Shown here one piece after another: positions 34,817 through 43,796 of a stretch of 64,000 nt of DNA (position 1 is its first letter; every line of letters begins with the position of its first letter). The notes beneath the pieces are model-generated. The model saw only the letters and a list, made by a program, of their open reading frames with translations. It made no database searches and was not told the origin of the DNA. Position numbers and translations under genes: made by a program. The DNA lies in contig NZ_STGB01000004.1 in assembly GCF_005222815.1 (NCBI RefSeq), forward strand, positions 186,001 to 250,000, in the 5' to 3' direction. The DNA comes from Roseomonas sp. AR75 (GTDB lineage: Bacteria > Pseudomonadota > Alphaproteobacteria > Acetobacterales > Acetobacteraceae).

Positions 34817-35647
34817 TCACAGCATCGCCAGCGACCGCTTGCGCTTCGGCGGTGGGAAGGCGGCGTCCAGCTCCCGAAAATCCTGCTCGGTCAGCATCAG
34901 GTCGCGCGCCTTGGCGTTGTCGCGCAGGTGCTGCGGGTCGGCCGCCTTCGGGATCGCGATGACGCCCGGCTTCGCCAGCACGAAGGCCAGCGCCACCTGC
35001 GCCGGCGTGGCGCCATGCCGCTCCGCGATCGCGGCCAGCGCAGGGTGCCGGAGCAGCGCGCCGCCCTGGCCGACGGGCGAATAGGCCATCACGGGCATCC
35101 GGTGCTGCGCGCAGAAGGGCAGCAGGTCGAATTCCACGCCGCGCGCCTCGAGGTTCCACAGCACCTGGTCGGTCGCGCAGTCCCTCAGCGCCGGGCCGAG
35201 TTCCTCCAGGTCGTCCACATCAAGGTTGCTCACGCCCCAGCGCGCGATCTTTCCGTCCGCTTTCGCGCGCTCCATCGCCTCCACGGTCTGGGCCAAAGGA
35301 ACCGATCCGCGCCAATGCAGCAGATAGAGGTCGATCGTCTCAACCCGCAGTCGCCGCAGCGAGGCGTCCAGCGCGCGCGGCAGCTTCGTGCGCGAGGCGT
35401 TGTGCGGATAGACCTTGGAGACGAGAAAGGCCTGGTCGCGCCGGCCGGCGATGGCCTCCGCCACCACCTCCTCGGCGCCGCCCTCGGCATACATCTCGGC
35501 CGTGTCGATCAGGGTCAGGCCGAGATCGAGGCCCAGGCGCAGCGCATCGGCTTCCCGCCGCCGGTAGCTGCCGCGTTCGCCCATATGCCAGGTGCCCTGT
35601 CCCAGCGCCGGGACCTCCGCGCCATCGGGAAACCGCACGCTTGTCAT
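34817..35647 (-). CDS. aldo/keto reductase
   Basis: The 276-residue soluble NADPH-dependent reductase has the catalytic tetrad visible: Asp and Tyr in DTAEMYAEG, Lys in LVSKVYP and His in LYLLHWRG. The NADP-binding end reads VIAIPKAADPQHLRDN. A GGAGGG ribosome site precedes the start. It converts aldehydes or ketones to alcohols; the physiological substrate is unknown. It converges with lysE across 6 bases. Confidence 0.92.
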   Translation of the reverse strand: MTSVRFPDGAEVPALGQGTWHMGERGSYRRREADALRLGLDLGLTLIDTAEMYAEGGAEEVVAEAIAGRRDQAFLVSKVYPHNASRTKLPRALDASLRRLRVETIDLYLLHWRGSVPLAQTVEAMERAKADGKIARWGVSNLDVDDLEELGPALRDCATDQVLWNLEARGVEFDLLPFCAQHRMPVMAYSPVGQGGALLRHPALAAIAERHGATPAQVALAFVLAKPGVIAIPKAADPQHLRDNAKARDLMLTEQDFRELDAAFPPPKRKRSLAML

Positions 35648-35682
35648 TCAACTTGCCCTCCGACCGCCCTATCTTCCCGCGC

Positions 35683-36330
35683 ATGACAGCGCGCGCCAAC
35701 ATCCTCGCCGCCTGCGCGGCCTTCGGTCTCGCGGCGAATGCCGTGGCCCAGACCAGCATCCCGGCCGCCGTGCCGCCGGAGGAGATCGGCTCCTGGCGGC
35801 TCTCCTGCCTGGCGGACCGGATGACGGACCGCGCGGATTGCCAGTTGCGGCACCGCGAGCCGGTGGAACGCGCGCAGGGGGCTTCGGGCTCCTCGCTGCT
35901 GCTGGAAGTCCAGGATCGCGGTGGCAAGCTGGTGCCGGTGGTGACCGCGCGCGACCTCAGCCTGGAAGCCGCCGGGCGCGGACTTCTGGCGCTGACCGGC
36001 ACGGCGCAGCTGCGTTTCCCGCCCAATCGCTTCTTCGAGATGCCCTGCACGCTGGAAGGCCGCAGCCTGGTCTGCGCCCCGCGGCCCGAGGACCAGGCCC
36101 GGGCCGCGGAAGAATTGCTGGGTGCGCAGACCGCGCTGGTGCGCATGGTCGGCTTCGGCGCCGGCGCCACCAGTGCGGAGCCGACGGAGTTGCGGCTGGA
36201 GCGCACGCGGGACGCGCTGGCGCGCTATCGCGCCCGCGTTCCGGAAGGCAGCGCGCCGGCCGCGGCAGCGCAGAACGGCCTGTCGCTGCCGGAGATCCTG
36301 CTGCGCATGCAGCGCCTGTTCGGTAACTGA
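35683..36330 (+). CDS. secreted IalB-like protein
   Basis: The 215-residue protein has a signal peptide probably cut after NAVAQ. The mature part starts with GSWRLSCLADRMTDRADCQLRH, the W-x-x-x-C and second Cys of the invasion-associated locus B fold, and a later pair is FEMPCTLEGRSLVC. Proteins of this family are periplasmic, of uncertain function, and common in alphaproteobacteria. The start at 35683 was chosen for the signal peptide. Confidence 0.7.
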   Translation: MTARANILAACAAFGLAANAVAQTSIPAAVPPEEIGSWRLSCLADRMTDRADCQLRHREPVERAQGASGSSLLLEVQDRGGKLVPVVTARDLSLEAAGRGLLALTGTAQLRFPPNRFFEMPCTLEGRSLVCAPRPEDQARAAEELLGAQTALVRMVGFGAGATSAEPTELRLERTRDALARYRARVPEGSAPAAAAQNGLSLPEILLRMQRLFGN

Positions 36331-36340
36331 GGCAGTCCGG

Positions 36341-37558
36341 TTAAGCCTGCTCGCACACCTCGAGGATCGCCAGCATGTAGATGCGGATCATGTCGAGGTA
36401 GTCCGCGATGTCCACGCGCTCATCCGGCATGGTGTTGTAGCGGCCGCCGGGGCCGCAGACGATGCCGTCCATCCCCGCGGCGTGCTGCAGATGTGCGGCA
36501 TCCGTGCCGTAGTAGCCGGGCGGGCGGATGGCGCCGCTGGGCTGGTCCGTGCCGCGCACGGTGCGATAGGCGCGGGCGACCGCCTGCACCACGGGGCTGT
36601 CGGGCCGCGCCTCGAAGGTCGGCATCATCGGGCGGCCGACCTGGTGCTCCGGCGTCAGCGTCGCCTTCAGCCCGGGGAAGCGCGCTTCCAGCGCCGAAAG
36701 CTCCGCGCGCATGTCCGCCAGCACCTGCGCTTCCGTCTGTCCCGGCGCGTAGCGGCAGGAGCCCTTGATCTTCACGTAGTCCGCGACCTGCGGCGGGCGC
36801 CATTCCGCCAGTTCCTTGCCCAGCGCGCCATGCACCACGCCGACATGGCAGCGGTTGATCGAGCGGTGCTCCTCGCTCGGCGCGCCGGAGAAGGTCATGG
36901 CGTTCAGGCGCGGGATCAGGTCGCAGGCCGCCATGATCGCATCCACGCCCGCTTCCCGCTTCGACAGGTGGCGGGTGATGCCGACGAGCTCGATGATGAA
37001 GGTGAAGGCGGCGGCGTGCATGGTCAGCGCCTGCAGGTCGGTCGGCTCGGAGTTGATGAAGTGGTCGGCGCGCAGCCCCTGCTTGATGAAGGCCAGCGTG
37101 CCGACGCCGCCCTGCAGCTCGCCGACGACGAAGGTGAGGATCACGTCGCCCTTCAGCTTCACGCCGTTGTCGATCAGCGTCTTCACCGCGCAGAAATAGG
37201 CCGCGTCGCCCGCCTTCATGTTCGACACGCCGATGCCGTAGATGAACTTGTCGTCGACGAGGCCGCCATAGGGGTCCACCGTCCAGCCCTCGGTCACCGG
37301 GTTGGTGTCGACATGGCCGTTGAACATCAGGCTCTTGCCGCCGCCGGTGCCGCGCCAGCGGCCGATGGCGTTGACGCGCTCGCCTTCCACGGGCGTGAGT
37401 TCCGCCTCCAGGCCGATGGACTTCATGCTCTGCGCCATGAACTCGGCCAGCTTGCGCTCGCCTTCCGTCTGCGAATGGCTGGGGTGGCGCACCATGGCGG
37501 AGACGAAGTCCAGGCAGGCCTTCTCGTCCACGCGGCGGATCAGCTCGTCAGGCGTCAT
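36341..37558 (-). CDS. M20-family hydrolase with altered metal ligands
   Basis: The 405-residue protein is of the M20/ArgE fold. Of the five usual zinc ligands, H82 (NGHVD) and E171 (SEPTD) are kept, but the bridging Asp of the DMKG motif is N113 (VSNMKAG), the second Glu of the DEE pair is L148 (GELQGG), and the last His is N375 (YNTMPDE). The dimer-interface His (TRHLSK, H197) remains. It may use one metal, a different chemistry, or be non-catalytic. It is the last gene of the importer operon, overlapping the ATPase gene by 11 bases, so it probably handles the imported compound. Confidence 0.85.
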   Translation of the reverse strand: MTPDELIRRVDEKACLDFVSAMVRHPSHSQTEGERKLAEFMAQSMKSIGLEAELTPVEGERVNAIGRWRGTGGGKSLMFNGHVDTNPVTEGWTVDPYGGLVDDKFIYGIGVSNMKAGDAAYFCAVKTLIDNGVKLKGDVILTFVVGELQGGVGTLAFIKQGLRADHFINSEPTDLQALTMHAAAFTFIIELVGITRHLSKREAGVDAIMAACDLIPRLNAMTFSGAPSEEHRSINRCHVGVVHGALGKELAEWRPPQVADYVKIKGSCRYAPGQTEAQVLADMRAELSALEARFPGLKATLTPEHQVGRPMMPTFEARPDSPVVQAVARAYRTVRGTDQPSGAIRPPGYYGTDAAHLQHAAGMDGIVCGPGGRYNTMPDERVDIADYLDMIRIYMLAILEVCEQA

Positions 37559-39152
37559 CTGGCGTTTCCCCGATGTCCAGCCGCGGCACGGCGGCCAGGA
37601 GTTGAGCGGTGTAGGCGTGTTGCGGCCCGCGCGTGGCGAGGTCTTCCGCCGTGATGGTCTCGACCAGCTGGCCACGCTGCATCACGGCGATGCGATGCGC
37701 GATCTGGCGGACCAGGTTGATGTCGTGGGTGATGAACAGATAGGCGGCGCCGCTGCTGCGCTGCAGCTCCACCAGCAGCCGGATCACCGAAGCCTGCACG
37801 GAGACATCGAGCGAGGAGGTCACCTCGTCGCAGATCACCAGCTTCGGCCGCGGCGCAAAGGCGCGCGCGATGGCCACGCGCTGCTTCTGCCCGCCGGAAA
37901 GCTGGTGCGGGAAGCGGTCCGCGAAGTCCGCGGGCAGGCTGACCGATTGCAGCAGCGCGCCGACATCGCCCTCCCCGCCATAGAGGCGCGATGGGCGTGC
38001 CAGGATCTCGCGGATGCGCTGGCGGGGGTTCAGCGAGCTGTCGGGATGCTGGAAGACGATCTGCACCTGGCGGCGATAGGCGCGGTCCATCGCGCGGACG
38101 CCGCCGATCGGCCGGCCTTCGAAGGCCAGCCCGCCCTCGAAGGCCGCGAGCCCCGTCAGCGCACGCGCCAGCGTGGACTTGCCCGATCCGGATTCCCCGA
38201 CGATGCCGAGGATCTCGCCCGCGCGCACGTCCAGCGTGACGGCCGACGCACCGATCACGCCGCGCGCACGCCGGCGGAACAAGGATGGGCGGCCGTAGCG
38301 CACGGTCATGTCCTGCACCGCGACCAGCGGCGGCCCCGGCTGCGGCACCGTCTCCGTCAAGCGCACATCCGGCCGCGGCACGGCGGCGAGCAGCGCGCGC
38401 GTGTACTCCGCCTGCGGTGCGCCGAACACCGCGCGCGTCGCGCCCTGTTCCACGATGCGGCCCTGGTGGATCACCGCCACACGTTGCGCAAGGCCGGAGA
38501 CCACGGCCAGATCATGCGAGATGTAGAGCGAGGCGACGCCCGTCTCCGCCTGCAATTCGCGGAACAGGTCCAGGATCTGCCGCGCCGTCACCACGTCCAG
38601 CGCGGTCGTCGGCTCGTCGAACAGGATGCATTCGGGGCGGCAGGCGAAGGCGGTGGCGATCACCACCCGCTGCTTCTCGCCGCCGGATGCCTCATGCGGG
38701 TAGCGGCGCATCATCGCGGCGGGATCGCGCAGGCCGACGCGGGCGAACATCGCCTCCGCCTCCCGCACGGCATCGGCGGGCGACAGGCCGCGGTGGAACT
38801 CCAGCACCTCCGTGATCTGCCGCCCGAGCGTCAGCGTCGGGTTCAGCGAGGTGGAGGGGTCCTGGAACACCATGCCCAGCCGCTTGCCGCGGATCGCGGT
38901 GAGACCCGCCGGCTTCAGCGCGCGAAGATCGGTGCCCGAGAGCCGCAGCGTGCCGCCGCGCTCGATCGCGTTCGGCGCGAGGTAGCGCATGATCGCCCAG
39001 GCCAGGGACGTCTTGCCGGAACCGGATTCGCCGACCAGCCCCACCACCTCGCCGCGCGCGATGGAGAGCGAGACATCCTCCAGCGCGCGTACCGGCCCCT
39101 GCCGCGTGGCATAGTCCAGCGTGTAGTCCGCAACCTCCAGCACGGCCGTCAT
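37548..39152 (-). CDS. peptide-type ABC importer, fused double ATPase
   Basis: The 534-residue protein combines two ATPase domains, as DppD-DppF fusions do. First half: Walker [10 protein letters not shown], signature ASGGEKQR, Walker [12 protein letters not shown]. Second half: [17 protein letters not shown] and LVICDEVTSSLD. Both lie on the cytoplasmic face and drive uptake of peptides, opines or similar through the two permeases upstream. The start overlaps the permease stop by 4 bases. Confidence 0.92.
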   Translation of the reverse strand: MTAVLEVADYTLDYATRQGPVRALEDVSLSIARGEVVGLVGESGSGKTSLAWAIMRYLAPNAIERGGTLRLSGTDLRALKPAGLTAIRGKRLGMVFQDPSTSLNPTLTLGRQITEVLEFHRGLSPADAVREAEAMFARVGLRDPAAMMRRYPHEASGGEKQRVVIATAFACRPECILFDEPTTALDVVTARQILDLFRELQAETGVASLYISHDLAVVSGLAQRVAVIHQGRIVEQGATRAVFGAPQAEYTRALLAAVPRPDVRLTETVPQPGPPLVAVQDMTVRYGRPSLFRRRARGVIGASAVTLDVRAGEILGIVGESGSGKSTLARALTGLAAFEGGLAFEGRPIGGVRAMDRAYRRQVQIVFQHPDSSLNPRQRIREILARPSRLYGGEGDVGALLQSVSLPADFADRFPHQLSGGQKQRVAIARAFAPRPKLVICDEVTSSLDVSVQASVIRLLVELQRSSGAAYLFITHDINLVRQIAHRIAVMQRGQLVETITAEDLATRGPQHAYTAQLLAAVPRLDIGETPDDA

Positions 39153-39973
39153 GTGCGCGGATTCAATGCGTCGCGGAGCCCGTCGCCCAGCAGGTTGAAG
39201 CCCACCGCGACCAGCGCGATGGCCGCCGCGGGCCAGAGGATCATCCAGGGCGAGAGATGCATGAAGCGCCGCGCCTCGCTGACCATCAGCCCCCATTCGG
39301 AAGCCGGCGGCTGCGCGCCGAGGCCGAGGAAGGACAGCGTGGCGAACAGCATCACCGCGAAGGCAACGCGGATGCTCATCTCCACCACGATGGGCGCGAT
39401 GACGTTGGGCAGCATCTCCCGCAGCACGATGTAGCCGGCGCCCTCCCCGCGCGCGATGGCGGCGTTGACGTAGTCCTGCTGCCGCACCGCCAGCGCGACG
39501 GAGCGCGTGATGCGCGCCATGCCCGGCGTGAAGGCGATGGCGATGGCCAGCACAGCATTCTCCGCCCCGCGGCCGAGCACGGAGACGATCAGCAGCGACA
39601 GCAGCAGCGAGGGCACGGCCATCACCGCATCCACCGTGCGCATCACCGCCTCATCCACCTTGCCGCCGAGGAAGGCGGAGGCGGTGCCGATCACCGCGCC
39701 GGCCAGCGTGCCGAGCGCGGTTGCCAGCAACGCCAGCAGCACCGTCGCGCGTGCGCCGGCCAGCAGGCGGCTGAGGATGTCGCGGCCGAGCTGGTCGGTG
39801 CCGAGCAGGTAGTCAGCGCTTGGCGGGCGATAGCGGCGCAGCGGGCTCAGCGCCTCCGGGTCGTGCGGCGCCAGCGCCGGGCCGGCCAGCGCCAGCACCA
39901 GCACCAGCAGCACCAGCGCCAGGCCGATGGCGCCCTGCGGACTGCGCAGCAGGCGTCGCAGCAGCTCAGCCAT
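39149..39973 (-). CDS. peptide-type ABC importer permease (DppC-like)
   Basis: The 274-residue membrane protein has an N-terminal helix, the family segment LLGTDQLGRDILSRLLAGAR and an EAA loop reading NAAIARGEGAGYIVLREMLPN. It pairs with the DppB-like permease encoded just upstream, overlapping by 8 bases. The start MAELLRR at 39973 is chosen over an upstream Met on alignment grounds. Confidence 0.9.
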   Translation of the reverse strand: MAELLRRLLRSPQGAIGLALVLLVLVLALAGPALAPHDPEALSPLRRYRPPSADYLLGTDQLGRDILSRLLAGARATVLLALLATALGTLAGAVIGTASAFLGGKVDEAVMRTVDAVMAVPSLLLSLLIVSVLGRGAENAVLAIAIAFTPGMARITRSVALAVRQQDYVNAAIARGEGAGYIVLREMLPNVIAPIVVEMSIRVAFAVMLFATLSFLGLGAQPPASEWGLMVSEARRFMHLSPWMILWPAAAIALVAVGFNLLGDGLRDALNPRT

Positions 39974-40913
39974 ACTGGATCCGCCGGTCGAGCGCGGCAT
40001 AGGCCAGGTCGGCCAGGAAATTCGCGATGCAGTAGGTCGCGGCCATCACCAGCGCGCCGGCCTGGATCATCGGCAGGTCGCGGTTCTGCACCGCGACGAT
40101 CAGCGTGCGGCCGATGCCGGGGATGGCGAAGATCTCCTCCACCACGATGATGCCACCCAGCACATAGCCGACATCGAGCGCGACGATGGTGATGGTGGGC
40201 AAAAGCGCGTTGCGCAGCGCATGGCGACGCAGCACCACGCGTTCCGGCAACCCCTTCAGACGCGCCGCGCGGACATAGTCGGTGTGCAGCGCATCCACCA
40301 GCTCCGACCGCACCATGCGCGAGACATGCGCGACCAGGATCAGCGAGATCGTCGCTACCGGCAGAATGAGGTGCAGCAGCGACCGCGCCGGATCCTCCGT
40401 GAGCGGCACGTAGCCGGTCGGCGGCAGCCAGCCCAGCCAATCCGCGAAGACCAGGATCGCGAGCGTTGCGGTGACGAATTCCGGCAGGGAAATGCCGACA
40501 TAGGAGGCAAGGCTCACCAGCAGGTCCACCGGCCGTCCGCGCCGCACGGCGGCGAGGATGCCGAGCGGCAGGGCGAGCACCAGCATCAGCCCGATGGAGA
40601 GCGCGGCCAGCAGCAGCGAACGCGACAAGGCCTCGGCGATCTGCGGCAGCACCGGCAGGCCGGTGCGCATCGAGGTGCCGAAATCGCCGGTCACCACGCC
40701 GCCCAGCCATCGCAGATACTGAGTCCAGATCGGGTCGTTCAGCCCGAGCCGTTCGCGGATGGCGGCGAGCTGCTCGGGCGTCGCGTTCTCGCCGAGCAGC
40801 ATCGTCGCGGCATCCGCCGGCAGCACCTGCGTGATGCCGAAGACCAGCACGGAGACGACCAGCAGCGTGTAGAGGATCAGCCCCGTGCGGCGCAGCAGGT
40901 AGCGGCCGGACAC
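39966..40913 (-). CDS. peptide-type ABC importer permease (DppB-like)
   Basis: The 315-residue membrane protein has the DppB pattern: RLGLNDPIWTQYLRWLGGV after the first helix, GDFGTSM, and the EAA loop DYVRAARLKGLPERVVLRRHALRN (in part). It forms the translocation pore with the next gene product. It starts 6 bases after the binding-protein gene. Confidence 0.92.
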   Translation of the reverse strand: MSGRYLLRRTGLILYTLLVVSVLVFGITQVLPADAATMLLGENATPEQLAAIRERLGLNDPIWTQYLRWLGGVVTGDFGTSMRTGLPVLPQIAEALSRSLLLAALSIGLMLVLALPLGILAAVRRGRPVDLLVSLASYVGISLPEFVTATLAILVFADWLGWLPPTGYVPLTEDPARSLLHLILPVATISLILVAHVSRMVRSELVDALHTDYVRAARLKGLPERVVLRRHALRNALLPTITIVALDVGYVLGGIIVVEEIFAIPGIGRTLIVAVQNRDLPMIQAGALVMAATYCIANFLADLAYAALDRRIQYG

Positions 40914-40919
40914 GCGCCC

Positions 40920-42473
40920 TCAGCCCCGCCGCGGCGCGCCCTCGCCCAGCCAGACATGGTCCAGCCGGAACACCGCGCCGCGCGGATGCAGCTTGTAGTT
41001 CTGCACGTAGCTGCGCGTCGCCGCCAGCAGGTCGAAGAAGACGGGAATGATGCTGGGAACGTCGCGATGCATCAATTGCTGCGCCTGCCCGTACAGCTCC
41101 CGCCGCCGCGCCGTGTCGGCCGTGCTGCGCGCAGCCTCGATCAACCGGTCGAATTCCGCATTGTTCCAGCGCGTCTCGTTCCAGGCGGCGTTGGAGGTGT
41201 AGAGCAGGGAGAAGATGCCGTCCGCGGTCGGCTGCATGTTGTAGAAGCCGATATAGAAGCTGCCCTTGCGCCAGACCTGCTCGAGATAGGTGGCGTGCGG
41301 CATGGTGCGCACCTCGATCTCGAAGCCGGCGGGCCGCGCCATCTCCTTCAGCGCGACGGCAAGCTGCGTGCGCACCGCCGGCCGGTCGGAGGCGATCAGC
41401 GTCGCGCGGATGCCGTTGGCGTGCCCGGCTTCTGCCAGCAGACGCTTCGCCGCGTTGATGTCCGGGCGGCGCATCGGCAGCTCGCGGTAGTAGGTGTAGG
41501 CGCTGTTGAGCGGCGTGTCGTTGCCCTGGGTGCCGAAGCCCTCGGCGACGAAATCCACCATCGCCGCGCGATCCACCGTCAGCGCCAGCGCCTGGCGCAC
41601 GCGCACGTCGTTGAAGGGCGCGGTGTCGCAGCCGAGGTTGACGTTGCAGAACTGGCCGGAGGGCGTGCGCAGCGCGTTCACGCCGCTTGCCCGCTGCAGC
41701 CGCGCGAATTCGGTGGGCAGCGCCAGCATCATCACGTCGGTGCTGCCGGAGATCAGCGCGGAGCTCTCCGCGGTGGGATCGGGATAGACCACGATCTCCA
41801 CGCGATCGAGATGGGGGCGCTGCGGGTCGTAGTAGCGCGGGTTGCGCTCCACCACGACCTGCCGCTCCGGCTCGTAGGAGACCAGGCGGAAGGGGCCGGT
41901 GCCGACGGCCTCGCGGTCCAGCCGCGCCAGGCCCGGCGCCTTGGACAGCGCGGCGGGCACGATGCGCGCATTGGTGTAGGCCAGCATCACCGGCAAGTCG
42001 GCATAGGGCGCGCGCAGCGTGAACACCACGGTGCGCGGATCGCGCGCCTCCACCTTCGCGATCGGCCCGATGTTGTTGCGCGCGGGCGATGCGGTGGCGG
42101 GATCGAGCATCGCCTCGAAGGAGGCGACGACATCGGCCGAGGTGCAGGCGGAGCCGTCGTGGAAGGCGACATCCGGGCGCAGCGTGAAGGTCCAGGTGAC
42201 GAGGTCGTCGCTGGCGCTCCAGCGCTCGGCCAGGTCGGGCTCCGGCGTCATGTCGGTCGAAAGGCGCGTCAGGCCGCTGTAGAGCAGCTCCGCCACCAGG
42301 TATTCCGGGTTCACCCGCGTCAGCAGCGGGTTCAGCTTGGCCACCGCCTGGTCGACGCTCATGCGCAGCGTGCCGCCGCGGCGCGGCGTCGCGGTCTGCG
42401 CGCGCAGCGTGGCGGGCAGGCCGGAGGCGCCAAGCGCGGTCGCGCCGGCGAGGATCTGGCGACGGGTCGTCAT
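40920..42473 (-). CDS. peptide-type ABC importer binding protein (Tat signal)
   Basis: The 517-residue extracytoplasmic solute-binding protein is of family 5 (DppA/OppA/NikA). The N-terminus TTRRQILAGATALGASG with cut after LRAQ fits a Tat signal, so it may be exported folded. The family segments GGTLRMSVDQAVAKLNPLL and FTLRPDVAFHDGSACTSADV (in part) are present. It should capture the operon's substrate in the periplasm. It overlaps the upstream M20 gene by 4 bases. Confidence 0.92.
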   Translation of the reverse strand: MTTRRQILAGATALGASGLPATLRAQTATPRRGGTLRMSVDQAVAKLNPLLTRVNPEYLVAELLYSGLTRLSTDMTPEPDLAERWSASDDLVTWTFTLRPDVAFHDGSACTSADVVASFEAMLDPATASPARNNIGPIAKVEARDPRTVVFTLRAPYADLPVMLAYTNARIVPAALSKAPGLARLDREAVGTGPFRLVSYEPERQVVVERNPRYYDPQRPHLDRVEIVVYPDPTAESSALISGSTDVMMLALPTEFARLQRASGVNALRTPSGQFCNVNLGCDTAPFNDVRVRQALALTVDRAAMVDFVAEGFGTQGNDTPLNSAYTYYRELPMRRPDINAAKRLLAEAGHANGIRATLIASDRPAVRTQLAVALKEMARPAGFEIEVRTMPHATYLEQVWRKGSFYIGFYNMQPTADGIFSLLYTSNAAWNETRWNNAEFDRLIEAARSTADTARRRELYGQAQQLMHRDVPSIIPVFFDLLAATRSYVQNYKLHPRGAVFRLDHVWLGEGAPRRG

Positions 42474-43750
42474 GCGATGCCTCCTGTCAGGATCGGTTCG
42501 TCGGAGAGATAGGCGAGCAGGGCGCGCGCGAGCGACGTCACGTCCCCCACCGTGGTGAACTCGTCGGGACCGTGGGTGCGGTTGTCGGGGCGCGAGAGGC
42601 CGCCGAGCAGGATTTCCGGGATGCCCGCCCGCTGCACGAATCCCATGTCGGACGAAGAGGAAGCGCCGTAGCGCGCGAAATCTTCGGGGGCCCAGCCGAA
42701 GCCGAAGCAGAGCGCCTGCTGCCAGCGTGGCCAGAAGCGCCCGCCGGCATCGGGGTCCACCACCGGATCAAGCCGGCCGACGAGCTGCGTGGAAAGCCCC
42801 AGCGCCTGGCCCCGTGCGGCGCCTTCCGTGATGGCGTCGCCGATCTCGGCCAGCGCGGCCTCCATCGATTCCTCCGGCATCACGCGCCGGTTCACCAGGA
42901 TGCGGCAGCGTCCCGGCAGCGCCGATCCCTTCGCGCCGCCCTGGATGCCCGTGATATTGAGCCGCGCGGTCAGCGGCCTTCCTTCCAGCCAGGGCGGCGG
43001 CGGCAGGGCGGAGACGCGGGCCTGCACGCGCCGCTTCAGCGCCAGCAGCGCATCCAGGATCGTGATCGCTTCCTCGATGGCGTTGATCCCGTGCGGGGAG
43101 GGATCGCCGGAATGGACGGCGCGGCCCGTCACCTCGATCGCGACGTCCAGGCTGCCGAAGCAGCCGGCCCAGATGCGCGGCACGGCGCCGCCATTCAGGC
43201 AGATCAGCTCCTCGCAGCCCAGCAGGCGCTGCTCGGCGAGATACCGCACGCCGGGATAGAGCCCGCCTTCCTCGTCGGTGCAGAACAGCAGCACGGGATC
43301 GCGCGCCAGCGTCAGCCCGGCGTCGCGCGCCGCGGTCAGCGCGGCCAGCGTCGCGGCGATGGTGCCCTTCATGTCCGCGGTGCCGCGGCCGAACAGCGTG
43401 TCGCCTTCGCGGGTCAGGGCGAAGGGCGGGCGGGTCCAACCCTCGCCGGGCGGCACGGTGTCGGTGTGGACATAGATGCCGCAGCCGGGGTGGCGGCGCT
43501 CGATCGGCTCGGCGACCAGGTTCACGCGGCGGCCATGCGCTTCCGGCGTGCGCCACAACGCCTCCGGCACCTCCACGCGGCGGAAGCCGAAGCCGAGCGG
43601 CGCAAACAATTCCTCCAGCAGGTCGGCGAAGGCGGGGTAGCCGGCACCGGGCGGGAAGCTGGTGTCGCAGGCGACCAGCCGGCCGAACGCGCCCAGCCAA
43701 AAGGCTTCGCCCTCGGCAATGCAGGCGGCGGCGCGGGGGAGGTTGGGCAT
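42470..43750 (-). CDS. M20/ArgE-family deacylase, first gene of the importer operon
   Basis: The 426-residue cytoplasmic metallohydrolase of the acetylornithine deacetylase/DapE type keeps key motifs: YVHTDTVP, GRGTADMKGT with bridging Asp, CTDEEGG, the dimer His in AVHSGDPS and the last His in RTHGPDE. The segment usually reading GEPT is LNGGAVPR, so one ligand is uncertain. It likely cleaves an N-acyl or peptide bond in the imported compound. The promoter region upstream contains the candidate GntR operator. Confidence 0.88.
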   Translation of the reverse strand: MPNLPRAAACIAEGEAFWLGAFGRLVACDTSFPPGAGYPAFADLLEELFAPLGFGFRRVEVPEALWRTPEAHGRRVNLVAEPIERRHPGCGIYVHTDTVPPGEGWTRPPFALTREGDTLFGRGTADMKGTIAATLAALTAARDAGLTLARDPVLLFCTDEEGGLYPGVRYLAEQRLLGCEELICLNGGAVPRIWAGCFGSLDVAIEVTGRAVHSGDPSPHGINAIEEAITILDALLALKRRVQARVSALPPPPWLEGRPLTARLNITGIQGGAKGSALPGRCRILVNRRVMPEESMEAALAEIGDAITEGAARGQALGLSTQLVGRLDPVVDPDAGGRFWPRWQQALCFGFGWAPEDFARYGASSSSDMGFVQRAGIPEILLGGLSRPDNRTHGPDEFTTVGDVTSLARALLAYLSDEPILTGGIA

Positions 43751-43757
43751 GCGGCCT

Positions 43758-43773
43758 ATTTCTGTATAGAAAT
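43758..43773. promoter_or_regulatory. near-palindromic operator for the divergent GntR regulator
   Basis: ATTTCTGTATAGAAAT is an inverted repeat (ATTTCT and AGAAAT) with two mismatches in the 4-base centre. It lies in the 46-base divergent gap, 8 bases before the M20 start and 24 before the regulator start. TGTATA-type palindromes are typical sites of HutC-subfamily GntR proteins. Its A/T richness stands out from its surroundings. Confidence 0.6.
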
Positions 43774-43796
43774 GCGATGTGACCCCCACACGGCCC

